The translations under genes and the position numbers were made by a program. A stretch of 64,000 bases of DNA from Clostridia bacterium. GTDB lineage: Bacteria > Bacillota > Clostridia > Oscillospirales > SIG627. The notes under the pieces are model-generated. The model worked only from the letters and a program-made list of their open reading frames with translations, searched no databases and had not been told where the DNA came from. Positions within the stretch are counted from its first letter, which is position 1; each line of letters begins with the position of its first letter. Below, piece after piece: positions 25,738 through 34,403 of this stretch. Location of the stretch: assembly GCA_017517325.1 (NCBI GenBank), contig JAFWZW010000004.1, positions 62,001 through 126,000 of the forward strand, written 5' to 3'.

Positions 25738-26858
25738 GTAAAAAGTATGACGTAGCGGCCTTTATCTGGCCCGCCTATACGGGGGATGACCCCAGAGCCC
25801 TTGCTTTTTGGCCGGAGGGCTACGGTGAATGGCAGACCGTGAAAAACATTGCCGCCAATTCCACCCAAAAGCCCGAGGGCTACCTTTGGGACCGTAAACC
25901 CCTTTGGGGCTACGTGAACGAAGCCAACCCCGACGTGATGGAAATGGAGATCAACTGCGCCTATCGCCACGGTGTAAACGTTTTTATTTACGACTGGTAC
26001 TGGTATGACGACGCGCCCTTTCTGGAAAACTGCCTGAACGATGGGTACCTGAAGGCAAAAAACAACGATCTGGTAAAGTTCTACCTGATGTGGGCCAACC
26101 ACCACGCCACCTATATGTGGGATATTGAGCAGTCCGATGATCGGGAAGGCGAAGTGATCTGGCCGGGTGACGTGACCCCCGAGATCTTCCGCAAGCTGGT
26201 GAAGCGCTGGATCGAAAAGTATTTTTCTCACCCCTCCTATTACAAGATCGACGGTAAGCCCGTGTTTATGTTCTATAAATACCGCCAGCTTCTGAAGGGT
26301 CTGGGCGGTACGGAGGGCGCCCGCGAGGCTTTGGAATACTTCCGTGAGGAAGTGAAAAAGGCAGGCTTTCCCGGGCTTCATCTGCAGATCGCCTTCAACG
26401 GCTTTGAGGGCTTTGATTACGACGGTCGCTACGGCGGCACCGCAGGGGATATCTACGAGCTTTTAGGCTTTGACAGCGTTTCCCATTACAATATGGGCAC
26501 TCAGGCAGAGCGGAATAAGGATTATACGGAATTTATCCGTGACCACAAGGCCTCCTACGACGAGATGGATGCCAAGGGAAGATTGTATTTCCCTCAGGTC
26601 TCCGTAGGGTGGGATTCAAACCCCCGCTATCGCCGCTTCCGCCCCGAGATCCTGAAAAACAATACCCCTGAAAATATCAAAAAGGCCTTCCTTCAGGCAA
26701 AGGAATACGTGGATACCCACGAGCTGCCCGCGCCGCTGGTTTTGATCAACAGCTGGAACGAATGGACCGAGACCAGCTACCTCCAGCCCGATAATCTTTA
26801 CGGCTACGGTTATCTGGAAGCCGTTCGTGACGTGTTCGGCGGCGGGGAAGAGGAATAA
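25734..26858 (+). CDS. GH99-like / WbsX-type glycoside hydrolase or glycosyltransferase-associated protein
   Basis: 374 residues, TIM-barrel WbsX/GH99-like family: KYDVAAFIWPAYTGDD, GYGEWQTVKN, NVFIYDWYWYDDAPFLENCL and the terminal LINSWNEWTETSYLQPDNLYGYGYLEAV are the signature segments. The Glu residues of NEWTE are the conserved acidic pair. In other bacteria the family occurs in polysaccharide loci and in glycan catabolism. It is coupled to the HAD phosphatase and ends five bases before the terminator arms of the second foldback element. Confidence 0.8.
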   Translation: MSKKYDVAAFIWPAYTGDDPRALAFWPEGYGEWQTVKNIAANSTQKPEGYLWDRKPLWGYVNEANPDVMEMEINCAYRHGVNVFIYDWYWYDDAPFLENCLNDGYLKAKNNDLVKFYLMWANHHATYMWDIEQSDDREGEVIWPGDVTPEIFRKLVKRWIEKYFSHPSYYKIDGKPVFMFYKYRQLLKGLGGTEGAREALEYFREEVKKAGFPGLHLQIAFNGFEGFDYDGRYGGTAGDIYELLGFDSVSHYNMGTQAERNKDYTEFIRDHKASYDEMDAKGRLYFPQVSVGWDSNPRYRRFRPEILKNNTPENIKKAFLQAKEYVDTHELPAPLVLINSWNEWTETSYLQPDNLYGYGYLEAVRDVFGGGEEE

Positions 26859-26861
26859 AAG

Positions 26862-27232
26862 AAAAATATCCTTGGAATTGCCCAAGTGTTCGTAAGGACA
26901 CTTGGGCAGTTTTATTCGCCTTGCGGCGAGTGATATTGCTTTGCAGTGATATTTGAACTTCGTTCAAGTGATATTGCCTTCGGCAGTTTGGGCGAATAAA
27001 ATACCACTAAAAGCGTAGGTTTTAATATCACGATTGCCGTTGGCAATCATATCACTCTTTGCGTAGCAAAGAATATCACTTAAAAACGACTACCCGAAAA
27101 AGAGTTTTGCGTTTCTCTTCTTCGGGTAGTTTTGTCTGATACTGTCACAAGCAGGGAGTTTGTGCTCCAAATTTTCTTTTTATTAAAGATAGCTGTCCTC
27201 AGCAACCCTGCTCGTTTTCCAAGGATATTTTT
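26862..27232. repeat. modular GTGATATT foldback element, copy 2 (inverted), inside terminator arms
   Basis: Terminator arms AAAAATATCCTTGGAA (26862-26877) and its perfect complement (27217-27232) enclose a 339-base core that is the reverse orientation of copy 1. A hairpin GCCCAAGTGT/ACACTTGGGC (26880-26907) is followed by AGTTTTATT (26908), then AGTGATATT at 26929, 26945 and 26967, then AATACCACT (27000), AATATCACG (27024), CATATCACT (27048) and AATATCACT (27072), and the ACTACCC/GGGTAGT hairpin (27089-27130). Spacer hairpins include CGCC/GGCG, GAAC/GTTC, ATTGCC/GGCAAT and CTTTGC/GCAAAG. The arms differ entirely from those of copy 1. Confidence 0.85.
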
Positions 27233-27241
27233 GTATACGTG

Positions 27242-28168
27242 TTATGGAATGAGAAAGGGCATCAGGTGCTTTTCTTCAATTCCCAGGATCTTCGTTACGG
27301 GCTCCGTTTTGAAGATGTCCTCCATGGTATCGGGGCTGTGAGCGTCGCTTCCCAAGGTGAAAAGGCACCCACGATCCTTTGCGATCTTCAGCATACGAAG
27401 CATTTGCGGCGCATTACAGCAGGGGTTGATCTCGATTCCTACGCCCAAGTCGGCGGCCTTTCCGAAGAGCCGCTGAAAGATCGGATCTTCAATGCGTGCG
27501 AGCATCTCTTCCGTATATTTCGTGTAGCCCACGGGCTGGAAGGGGTGCGCAATGGCAACGGGGATCAGCTTTAAGATCTTGTGAAGCTCGGGGTGCTCCA
27601 GAAGGGATTCGAAGCTATCCACCAAAAAACGGGCAAGGTAGCCTGCAAGGTCCCCGATGGGCTCGGTGAGAAAGGGCTCCAGAGCGGGAAGCCGCAGGGG
27701 GCTGACCCAAGCATTGGCTTGGGCTTCGGTAATGCCGGGAATGGCCAAAAGCTTCTCCTTTAGGTTGGCGCGGGCGGCGGCCAGGGGGGCGGGGTCATCC
27801 ATTACGAAATTTGCCATATGCACGTGGCTGTGGGGGATCAAAAGAAAATCCAGCTCCCTTGCCCCTTCGGCAGACATACCAAGGGTCTTGTTTCGGCCGC
27901 AGTATTCCGTTTCCGCACCCACCAGCACGTGAACACCGTGGGTATCGGCGGGGATCTGTGTTTTGATCTGCATACAAAAGGCAAGAGTGTGCTTGCGGTA
28001 CATTCCGTTTGCGCCCGACACTCTCTCATCCCAGATGTGGTTGGTAAAGCAGATCCGCTTCAGCCCCAGCTCTGCCGCTTTCAGGATTGTCTTTTCCGCG
28101 GTGGCGGTACGGTCGGGGGAGCAACTGGAAAGATAATTATGAAGATGAACGTCGCAAAAAGCTTTCAT
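27242..28168 (-). CDS. PHP domain phosphoesterase (histidinol-phosphatase type)
   Basis: 308 residues. Metal-binding PHP motifs in order: DVHLHNYLSSCSPD, ICFTNHIWDE, VGAETEYCG, LIPHSHVH, IPVAIAHPFQP and LGSDAHSP. This matches the HisK-like PHP phosphatases, although no his genes are nearby, so another phosphomonoester is possible. The start at 28168 has AAGGAGA upstream and follows a good promoter; the open frame to 28342 crosses a terminator and is not used. Confidence 0.85.
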   Translation of the reverse strand: MKAFCDVHLHNYLSSCSPDRTATAEKTILKAAELGLKRICFTNHIWDERVSGANGMYRKHTLAFCMQIKTQIPADTHGVHVLVGAETEYCGRNKTLGMSAEGARELDFLLIPHSHVHMANFVMDDPAPLAAARANLKEKLLAIPGITEAQANAWVSPLRLPALEPFLTEPIGDLAGYLARFLVDSFESLLEHPELHKILKLIPVAIAHPFQPVGYTKYTEEMLARIEDPIFQRLFGKAADLGVGIEINPCCNAPQMLRMLKIAKDRGCLFTLGSDAHSPDTMEDIFKTEPVTKILGIEEKHLMPFLIP

Positions 28169-28196
28169 ATTCTGTCTCCTTATTTTCGGTGGCTTC

Positions 28197-28225
28197 ATTA
28201 TAGCAGAACCGATCTGCGTTTGCAA
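28197..28225 (-). promoter_or_regulatory. sigma-A promoter of the PHP gene
   Basis: TTGCAA (28225-28220), 17 bases, TATAAT (28202-28197) on the - strand. Confidence 0.75.
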
Positions 28226-28226
28226 G

Positions 28227-28258
28227 AAAAAACCTCGGATTTTATTCCGAGGTTTTTT
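28227..28258 (-). terminator. terminator after upp
   Basis: AACCTCGGA/TCCGAGGTT stem with A-run and T-run, directly after the upp stop at 28263. Confidence 0.85.
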
Positions 28259-28262
28259 GAAT

Positions 28263-28904
28263 CTATTTGGTTCCGAAGAGGCGGTCACCCGCATCGCCCA
28301 GACCGGGGAGAATGTAGCCGTTTTCATTGAGGCAACGGTCAAGGGTAGAAACGTAAATGTTCACGTCGGGGTGCTCCTCTGCAACCTTGGAGACACCTTC
28401 GGGTGCACCGATGATGGCCATAAACTTAATGTGCTTGCAACCCTTTTCCTTCAGAAGCTGAATGGCATCGCAGGCACTTCCGCCCGTAGCCAGCATAGGA
28501 TCTACCAGAAGCACCAGCTTTTCCTCAATGCCCTCGGGCAGCTTGCAATAGTAGGTCTCGGGCTTGAGGGTCTCTTCGTTGCGGTACATACCGATATGGC
28601 CCACCTTGGCAGAGGGGAAGAGCACGTGTACGCCGTTGACCATACCAAGCCCTGCACGGAGAATGGGAACGATCACAACGGAGTTGTCTGCTACCATAGT
28701 CTGCTTGCAGGTTTCAAGGGGGGTCTTGACCTCCACTTCGGTGGTGAGAACCCCATCCTTCAGGCTTTCATAGGTCATCAGAGTGGTGATCTCCTCCACC
28801 AGCTCGCGAAATTCCTTCATACTGGTGCGCTCATCCCGCAGAATGGCAACCTTATGGTGGATCAGCGGGTGATCGAAAATAATAACGTTATCGTAGTTTT
28901 TCAT
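28263..28904 (-). CDS. upp: uracil phosphoribosyltransferase
   Basis: 213 residues, the standard length. [29 protein letters not shown], the PRPP loop [14 protein letters not shown] and the uracil-binding C-terminus [17 protein letters not shown] are diagnostic. It makes UMP from uracil and PRPP. It follows the uracil permease gene by 23 bases, a common salvage operon order. Confidence 0.97.
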   Translation of the reverse strand: MKNYDNVIIFDHPLIHHKVAILRDERTSMKEFRELVEEITTLMTYESLKDGVLTTEVEVKTPLETCKQTMVADNSVVIVPILRAGLGMVNGVHVLFPSAKVGHIGMYRNEETLKPETYYCKLPEGIEEKLVLLVDPMLATGGSACDAIQLLKEKGCKHIKFMAIIGAPEGVSKVAEEHPDVNIYVSTLDRCLNENGYILPGLGDAGDRLFGTK

Positions 28905-28927
28905 TTAGAATCTCCTGACTGTGGGTC

Positions 28928-30298
28928 TTACTTTTTGAATTTGTTGAGAACGATATTAGTGACGATACCAAGGATCAGGGCGCAGGCAATAGCCGTTACG
29001 GTCACCTTTCCGATGGAAATGGCCATACCGCCGATGCCGCTGATGAGGATCACGGAAACGGTAAAGAGGTTGGCGTTGTCCTCTAAGTTGACCTTCTGGA
29101 TCATCTTCAGGCCGGAAACGGCGATGAAGCCGTAAAGGGTGATGCAGACACCGCCCATCACGCAGCCGGGGATGGAATCTAAAAATGCAACGAAGGGGGA
29201 AAGGAAGGAGATGAGAATGGCAAGGGTCGCCGTTGCGCTGATGGTGGTAACGGAGGCGTTGCGGGTAATGGCAACGCAGCCTACGGATTCGCCGTAGGTG
29301 GTATTGGGACAGCCGCCGAAGATAGCGCCTGCTATGGAGCCGATGCCGTCACCTAAAAGGGTTCGGTGCAGACCGGGATCCTCCAGAAGGTCTTTGTCGA
29401 TGATGGAGGAAAGATTCTTATGGTCGGCAATGTGTTCGGCAAATACCACGAAGGCAACGGGAACGTAAGCCACGAAGACGGTGAGAAGATAGTTTACGTC
29501 AAAATCCTTTACGCCCTTGAGGGCTTCCAGGAAGGTAAATCCGGGAACGGCAAAGAAGGTCTTCAGACCCACGCCTCCTTCGACCAGCGCGGCGAAGGGA
29601 GCAAAATCAATGATCTTGAGGGCATCGACCTTTGCGGCGTAGCCGATCACGGTGAAGATCAGGGCTACGGCATAGCCTGCCAGAACGCCGATGATGAAGG
29701 GGATGAGCCTTGTCATTTTACTGCCGTAGGTGGAGCAGAGCACCACCACGAACAGGGTAACCAGTGCGCAGATCAAAGAGACCCAGATGTTGCCGGTCAT
29801 AATGAAGGCGCCGTTACCGTCCTTGGGGCCGTAGGAGAACACGTCGTTTACGGCGGCGGAGGCAAGGGAAAGACCGATGAGTGCAACGGTGGGGCCGATG
29901 ACGGCGGTGGGCATCAGCTTATTGATCCAGCCAACACCCACGAATTTTACCACCAGGGCGATGACGGTATAAACGAGACCTGCAAAAAGGGCGCCTACGA
30001 TGAGGCCCAAATACCCTGCGGAAAGGGAGACCGCACCTGCAAAGGCGGCGGACATAGAGCCGATAAAGGCGAAGGAGGAGCCAAGAAACACGGGGCTGCG
30101 GAACTTGGTGAAAAGCTGATATACGAAGGTACCGATGCCCGCGCCGAACAGAGCGGCGGAGGCGGACATTCCGTTTCCTACGATGGCGGGAACGGCAATG
30201 GTTGCTGCCATAATGGCAAGCAGTTGCTGGATGGCGAACACGATCAGCTGATTGAAGCGGGGCTTGTCGTGAACGTCATAGACAAGGTTTTTGGCCAT
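28928..30298 (-). CDS. uraA: uracil/xanthine permease family protein (UraA/PyrP type)
   Basis: 456 residues, about 12-14 membrane segments. NCS2-family motifs: QQLLAIMAATIAVPAIVG at the N-terminus and NTTYGESVGCVAITRNASV (the TM10 signature). The start at 30298 has AGGAGA six bases upstream. Cotranscription with upp makes uracil the most likely substrate. Confidence 0.9.
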   Translation of the reverse strand: MAKNLVYDVHDKPRFNQLIVFAIQQLLAIMAATIAVPAIVGNGMSASAALFGAGIGTFVYQLFTKFRSPVFLGSSFAFIGSMSAAFAGAVSLSAGYLGLIVGALFAGLVYTVIALVVKFVGVGWINKLMPTAVIGPTVALIGLSLASAAVNDVFSYGPKDGNGAFIMTGNIWVSLICALVTLFVVVLCSTYGSKMTRLIPFIIGVLAGYAVALIFTVIGYAAKVDALKIIDFAPFAALVEGGVGLKTFFAVPGFTFLEALKGVKDFDVNYLLTVFVAYVPVAFVVFAEHIADHKNLSSIIDKDLLEDPGLHRTLLGDGIGSIAGAIFGGCPNTTYGESVGCVAITRNASVTTISATATLAILISFLSPFVAFLDSIPGCVMGGVCITLYGFIAVSGLKMIQKVNLEDNANLFTVSVILISGIGGMAISIGKVTVTAIACALILGIVTNIVLNKFKK

Positions 30299-30328
30299 TT
30301 TAGATTCTCCTATCAAAAGCAAAGATTT

Positions 30329-30348
30329 GATAATAATTTATTATTATC
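30329..30348. promoter_or_regulatory. perfect AT palindrome at the uraA transcription start
   Basis: GATAATAAT-TT-ATTATTATC, 9-bp arms, located at about +1 to +20 of the uraA-upp transcript. Candidate operator; low complexity makes chance possible. Confidence 0.35.
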
Positions 30349-30354
30349 TTGTTC

Positions 30355-30382
30355 ATTTTACCATATTCTCCAAAAAAGTCAA
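30355..30382 (-). promoter_or_regulatory. promoter of uraA-upp
   Basis: On the - strand TTGACT (30382-30377), 16 bases, TAAAAT (30360-30355). Confidence 0.6.
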
Positions 30383-30451
30383 CTTAATAATAGGAGAAAA
30401 ACGGGGAAAAAGTAAAAAGGAGAAGAGATGTTTTTTTAACCCCTTACGTTC

Positions 30452-30481
30452 TTGACAAAGAGCGAAGCCCTGTTATATACT
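30452..30481 (+). promoter_or_regulatory. promoter of glnA
   Basis: TTGACA (30452-30457), 18 bases, TATACT (30476-30481), 35 bases before the start. Confidence 0.65.
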
Positions 30482-30515
30482 GGTATTACTATTTTGTGCA
30501 AAAGAGGTGTTAAAT

Positions 30516-31940
30516 ATGGCAAAAACGGTTCAAGACGTCCTTGCTCTTATTGAGGAAAAGGGCATTAAGATGGTGGATTTCAAGATGGTGGATATCAACG
30601 GTCAATATCGCCACGTCACCATTCCCGCAGAAAACTTTTCCGAGGATACCTTGAAAAGCGGCATCGGCTTTGATGCTTCCAACTACGGCTACGCCGTGGT
30701 GGAAAAGAGTGATATGGTCTTTATCCCTGATCCCGATACGGCTACGGTGGATCCCTTCTGTGAGATCCCCACTCTTTCCATGACCGGCAACGCAATGATC
30801 ATCGACACCCCCGAAAACCGACCCCTTGCCCAGTACCCCCGCAACATCATCAAGGCGGCGGTCAATTATATGAAGGAAAGCGGCGTTGCCGATGAAATGA
30901 AGATCCTGCCCGAATTTGAGTTTTATCTGTTCGATAACGTTACCTGGGGCGTGGAGGGAAGATACATCGGTGCCGGCGTGGATGCCACCCAGTCCTATTG
31001 GAACTCCGACGTAGAGGGCCGCGGCGTGGTAGTGCCCAAGCAGAAGAATTACCACATTGCCAAGCCCTTTGACGTTTCCTACGAGTGCCGCAGTGAAATG
31101 TGTATGCTCATGAAGGAAGCGGGCATTGAGATCAACTACCATCATCCCGAGGTTGCGGCCTCCGGTCAGTTTGAGATCGAGCCCCAATTGGGCGAGGTAA
31201 TTCATATGGCCGATGCCACGATGATGATCAAATACATCATTCACAACACTGCCTTAAAATACGGCAAAAGCGCTACCTTTATGCCCAAGCCCATCTACGG
31301 CGAGGCAGGAAGCGGTATGCACGTGCATATGCTCCTCTTTAAGGACGGAGAGCCCGTATTCTCCGATGACAACGGCTACGCACATCTCAGCGAAACGGCT
31401 CATTACTTTATGGGCGGTCTCTTAAAGCACATCGGCTCCCTTTGTGCCATTACCAACCCCAGCACCAACTCCTTCAAGCGTCTGGTGCCCGGCTTTGAAG
31501 CCCCCGTTACCGTGGGCTACGCCACCTCCAACCGCAGTGCGGTGATCCGCATTCCCGCTTACGCCAAGAGCCCCGATAAGCGTCGCTTTGAGCTTCGCAA
31601 CCCCGATGCCACCTGCAACCCCTATTTTTGCTATGCCGCCATCCTGATGGCAGGGCTTGACGGTGTGAAAAACAAGATCGACCCCCACGCCAACGGCTGG
31701 GGCCCCTACGATATGAACCTGTTCCATCTGCCCGAGGAGGAAAAGGCAAAGCTTCAGGGTCTGCCCACCTCTTTGGATCAGGCGCTCTCCTGCCTGGAAG
31801 CAGATCACGCATACCTTACCGAGGGCGGTGTGTTCCCCGAGGAGCTGATCGCAAACTTGATCAAGACCAAGCGCGCCGAATGCAGAGAGATGGCCGCCAT
31901 TCCGCACCCCGCCGAATTTGATAAATACTACAATCTGTAA
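30516..31940 (+). CDS. glnA: type I glutamine synthetase
   Basis: 474 residues. Beta-grasp N-terminus (VKxVDFKMVDINGQYRHVTIP-like) and the catalytic domain with ILPEFEFYLF, EINYHHPEVAASGQFEIE, GSGMHVHMLLF, ITNPSTNSFKRLVPGFEAPV and NRSAVIRIP. ATG 30516 follows AAAGAGGTG; an in-frame GTG at 30507 is inside that site. It makes glutamine from glutamate, ammonia and ATP. Single-gene transcript with its own promoter and terminator. Confidence 0.95.
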   Translation: MAKTVQDVLALIEEKGIKMVDFKMVDINGQYRHVTIPAENFSEDTLKSGIGFDASNYGYAVVEKSDMVFIPDPDTATVDPFCEIPTLSMTGNAMIIDTPENRPLAQYPRNIIKAAVNYMKESGVADEMKILPEFEFYLFDNVTWGVEGRYIGAGVDATQSYWNSDVEGRGVVVPKQKNYHIAKPFDVSYECRSEMCMLMKEAGIEINYHHPEVAASGQFEIEPQLGEVIHMADATMMIKYIIHNTALKYGKSATFMPKPIYGEAGSGMHVHMLLFKDGEPVFSDDNGYAHLSETAHYFMGGLLKHIGSLCAITNPSTNSFKRLVPGFEAPVTVGYATSNRSAVIRIPAYAKSPDKRRFELRNPDATCNPYFCYAAILMAGLDGVKNKIDPHANGWGPYDMNLFHLPEEEKAKLQGLPTSLDQALSCLEADHAYLTEGGVFPEELIANLIKTKRAECREMAAIPHPAEFDKYYNL

Positions 31941-31943
31941 AGA

Positions 31944-31976
31944 AAAAGAAAAGCCGCATCTTGCGGCTTTTCTCTT
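31944..31976 (+). terminator. terminator after glnA
   Basis: AGAAAAGCCGCA, TCT loop, TGCGGCTTTTCT, directly after the glnA stop. Confidence 0.85.
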
Positions 31977-32004
31977 TACAAAGGCGCTGCACGGGTGATA
32001 TACT
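31975..32004 (+). promoter_or_regulatory. promoter of the M81/phosphatase operon
   Basis: TTTACA (31975-31980), 18 bases, TATACT (31999-32004), starting within the tail of the glnA terminator. Confidence 0.5.
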
Positions 32005-32055
32005 GAATAGGAAAAACGTCGGTATTTACGGATGAAAAGGCAGGGAGGAAACACT

Positions 32056-33582
32056 TTGAGAATTTTGATTTGTCAATTCGGAAACGAAACCAACAGCTTC
32101 GCCTTGGGAAAGACCACGTGGGAGACCCTCTCTCCCCTTGGCTGGGTGAAGGGGGAGACTGTTTTTGAACGATTTGAAGGAACCGCCACTTACGTGGGCG
32201 GTGCCATTCGCGCTATGCGTGAGGCGGGTGTGGAGCCCGTTCCCATCGATCTTTCCACCAAGGGCGGCAACTTCGGTGCGGGCCCTACGATGACCATGGA
32301 ATGTGCATCTTACGCCATGGATCATATTACGGAGCAGGTGAAGGAAAGGCTCGACTCCATTGACGGAGTCTTCTTTGCCGTTCACGGCGGCGGCAGTGCC
32401 GATGAGGCAGAGGATCTGGAGGCCTACTGCTTCCAAAGAATGCGTCAGGTCATCGGGGATCTGCCAATGATGTCCTCCCTTGACGCTCACGCCAATATGA
32501 GCCACGAAATGGTGGCTCTTTCCCACGGACTTTTCGGCATTAAGACCGTGCCTCATATTGATTGCGAAGCGGCGGGCTACCTTGCCGCCAATACCCTCAT
32601 TGCCACGGTGCGCGGGGAGGTAAAGCCCCGTATGGTCCTATGCCGCCTTCCCCTTCTGATCCCCGCTACCACGGGCTTTACCCTTTCCGGTGCGGGTAAG
32701 GAGATTCTGGATCATACACGGAAATATCGGGAGGAGCACGGGCTTCTTGATGTAACCTTCTTCTTTGGCTTTTCCGCTACAGACGTACCTTGCTCATCCT
32801 GTTCGGTCTTGGTGGTGGCAGACGGATACGAGCCCAAAGAGGAGGCCTGGGAGCTTGCCAATTACGTTTGGGAGCGGCGGGACCGCTTTGCAGGGGAATC
32901 CCTCTCCTGCAGTGAAGCGCTGGACCGTGCGGAAAAACAGATTCGGCAGGGGTACGTTGTGATCAACGAGGCTTCCGATAATCCCGGCGGCGGTGCTCCC
33001 GGTGACGGCACCCATCTTCTGCGGGAAATGCTGCGGCGGGACGGCAAGGGCTACGTAATGGGCCCCATCTGTGACCCTGAGGCAGCAGGGCTCATTCACC
33101 GTGATTACCACGTGGGCGATCGCATTACCATTGCGGTGGGCGGGAAGACCGACCCCCGAGCAGGGGAGCCCGTTCTTTTGGAGGATGCTCTCATCGTCAA
33201 CCTTTCAGACGGGCAGCTGATCTCGGCGGCCCCCATCAACCGCGGGGTGAAAATGAATTACGGTAAAAGTGTGCGCCTCAGAAAAGGAAACGTGGATGTC
33301 ATTCTGGTCAGCGACCGTTTTCAGGTCTACGACGACCGCACCTTTTTAATGACCGGCTGTGATCTTTCTCAGGCCAGAGTGCTGGGGCTGAAATCCATGA
33401 ATCATTTCAAGGGCTATTTTCAGCACACGGCGGATGCCATCGTGACCGCCGATCCCCCCGGCACCTGCCCCATTGACTTAAAGCTTTATCCCTATCAGCG
33501 GGTGAACCGCCCCATTCTCCCTTTGGATGATGAATCACAGATCCGATTCGTACCCGATTGGGGCAAAAATCAGGAGGCTTAA
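32056..33582 (+). CDS. M81 family (MlrC-like) metallopeptidase
   Basis: 508 residues. The M81/MlrC fold is clear: RILICQFGNETNSF, FFAVHGGGSADEAEDLEAY, LDAHANMSHEMV, FGIKTVPHIDCEAAGYLA, SDNPGGGAPGDGTHLLREML and SMNHFKGYF. The His/Asp residues are plausible zinc ligands. TTG 32056 is chosen because GGGAGG lies just before it; in-frame ATG 32032 lacks a site. The family name comes from microcystin breakdown, but most members have unknown substrates. First of three tightly packed genes. Confidence 0.85.
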   Translation: MRILICQFGNETNSFALGKTTWETLSPLGWVKGETVFERFEGTATYVGGAIRAMREAGVEPVPIDLSTKGGNFGAGPTMTMECASYAMDHITEQVKERLDSIDGVFFAVHGGGSADEAEDLEAYCFQRMRQVIGDLPMMSSLDAHANMSHEMVALSHGLFGIKTVPHIDCEAAGYLAANTLIATVRGEVKPRMVLCRLPLLIPATTGFTLSGAGKEILDHTRKYREEHGLLDVTFFFGFSATDVPCSSCSVLVVADGYEPKEEAWELANYVWERRDRFAGESLSCSEALDRAEKQIRQGYVVINEASDNPGGGAPGDGTHLLREMLRRDGKGYVMGPICDPEAAGLIHRDYHVGDRITIAVGGKTDPRAGEPVLLEDALIVNLSDGQLISAAPINRGVKMNYGKSVRLRKGNVDVILVSDRFQVYDDRTFLMTGCDLSQARVLGLKSMNHFKGYFQHTADAIVTADPPGTCPIDLKLYPYQRVNRPILPLDDESQIRFVPDWGKNQEA

Positions 33583-33583
33583 A

Positions 33584-34402
33584 ATGGAAAACAAGCAGTA
33601 TTCATTGGATACGGTCTGCGCCGCCCTTGCCTACGCTATGGGAATCGAAGCACCCCAAAACGCGGCAGAGAAAAACCCCGTTTTATCGGCCTATATCGAT
33701 TCGGTCTTCGGGGGAGAAAAGGCGGATCGTGTTTTGATGTATAACCCCGATGCCATTGCCCGGTGGATCTACGAAAAATACCGCCGGTTTATGGCAGACG
33801 CCACAGAGCACGCAGAGGTGGAGGTACCGCTGGAAGCGGTGATGCCCTCGGTGACCCCCGTTTGCTTCGGCACTATGTATACGGGCGCTCAGCCGCAGAT
33901 CCACGGGATCCAAAACTATGAAAAGCCCGTCATTAAGATCGATACTCTTTTTGATGCGATGCTTCGCGCAGGGAAGAAGGTGGCGCTGATCACCTACGGC
34001 GCTTGTAGCTTGGGGAAGATCTATCTGGAGAGAGAAATGGATTATTTCCATTTTGATTTTGAAAAGGGCGGCGAGGCCGCGGTCAACGCCAAAGCGGCGG
34101 AGCTGATCCTTCGCGACGAGCACGATTTTATTCTCATTTACAACGGCAATTACGATTCCGTGATGCATAAATTCGGCCCCGAAAGCCCCGAGGCACTGGG
34201 CGAGCTTCGGGCCAACAGCCATATATTCGGTTGTCTTTCCAACCTGATATGTGAAAACTGGAAGCATCATAATACCCTTGCAGGCTTTGCCATGGATCAC
34301 GGCTGCCACGAGATCGACGGAAACTGCGGTTCCCACGGGCTGGCGATGGATGAGGATCTGCACATCGTGCATCTTTACAAGGGCTACAAGAAGGAAGCGT
34401 AA
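33584..34402 (+). CDS. alkaline phosphatase superfamily protein
   Basis: 272 residues. The nucleophile-region pattern SVTPVCFGTMYTGAQPQIHGI matches the T/SxP...TGxxPxxHGI turn of nucleotide pyrophosphatase/phosphodiesterase-type members. Later FAMDHGCHE and GSHG supply candidate metal ligands. It is short for the superfamily and lacks a signal peptide, so it is probably a cytoplasmic phosphohydrolase or mutase-like protein. CAGGAGG lies before ATG 33584, one base after the M81 stop. Confidence 0.6.
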   Translation: MENKQYSLDTVCAALAYAMGIEAPQNAAEKNPVLSAYIDSVFGGEKADRVLMYNPDAIARWIYEKYRRFMADATEHAEVEVPLEAVMPSVTPVCFGTMYTGAQPQIHGIQNYEKPVIKIDTLFDAMLRAGKKVALITYGACSLGKIYLEREMDYFHFDFEKGGEAAVNAKAAELILRDEHDFILIYNGNYDSVMHKFGPESPEALGELRANSHIFGCLSNLICENWKHHNTLAGFAMDHGCHEIDGNCGSHGLAMDEDLHIVHLYKGYKKEA

Positions 34403-34403
34403 T

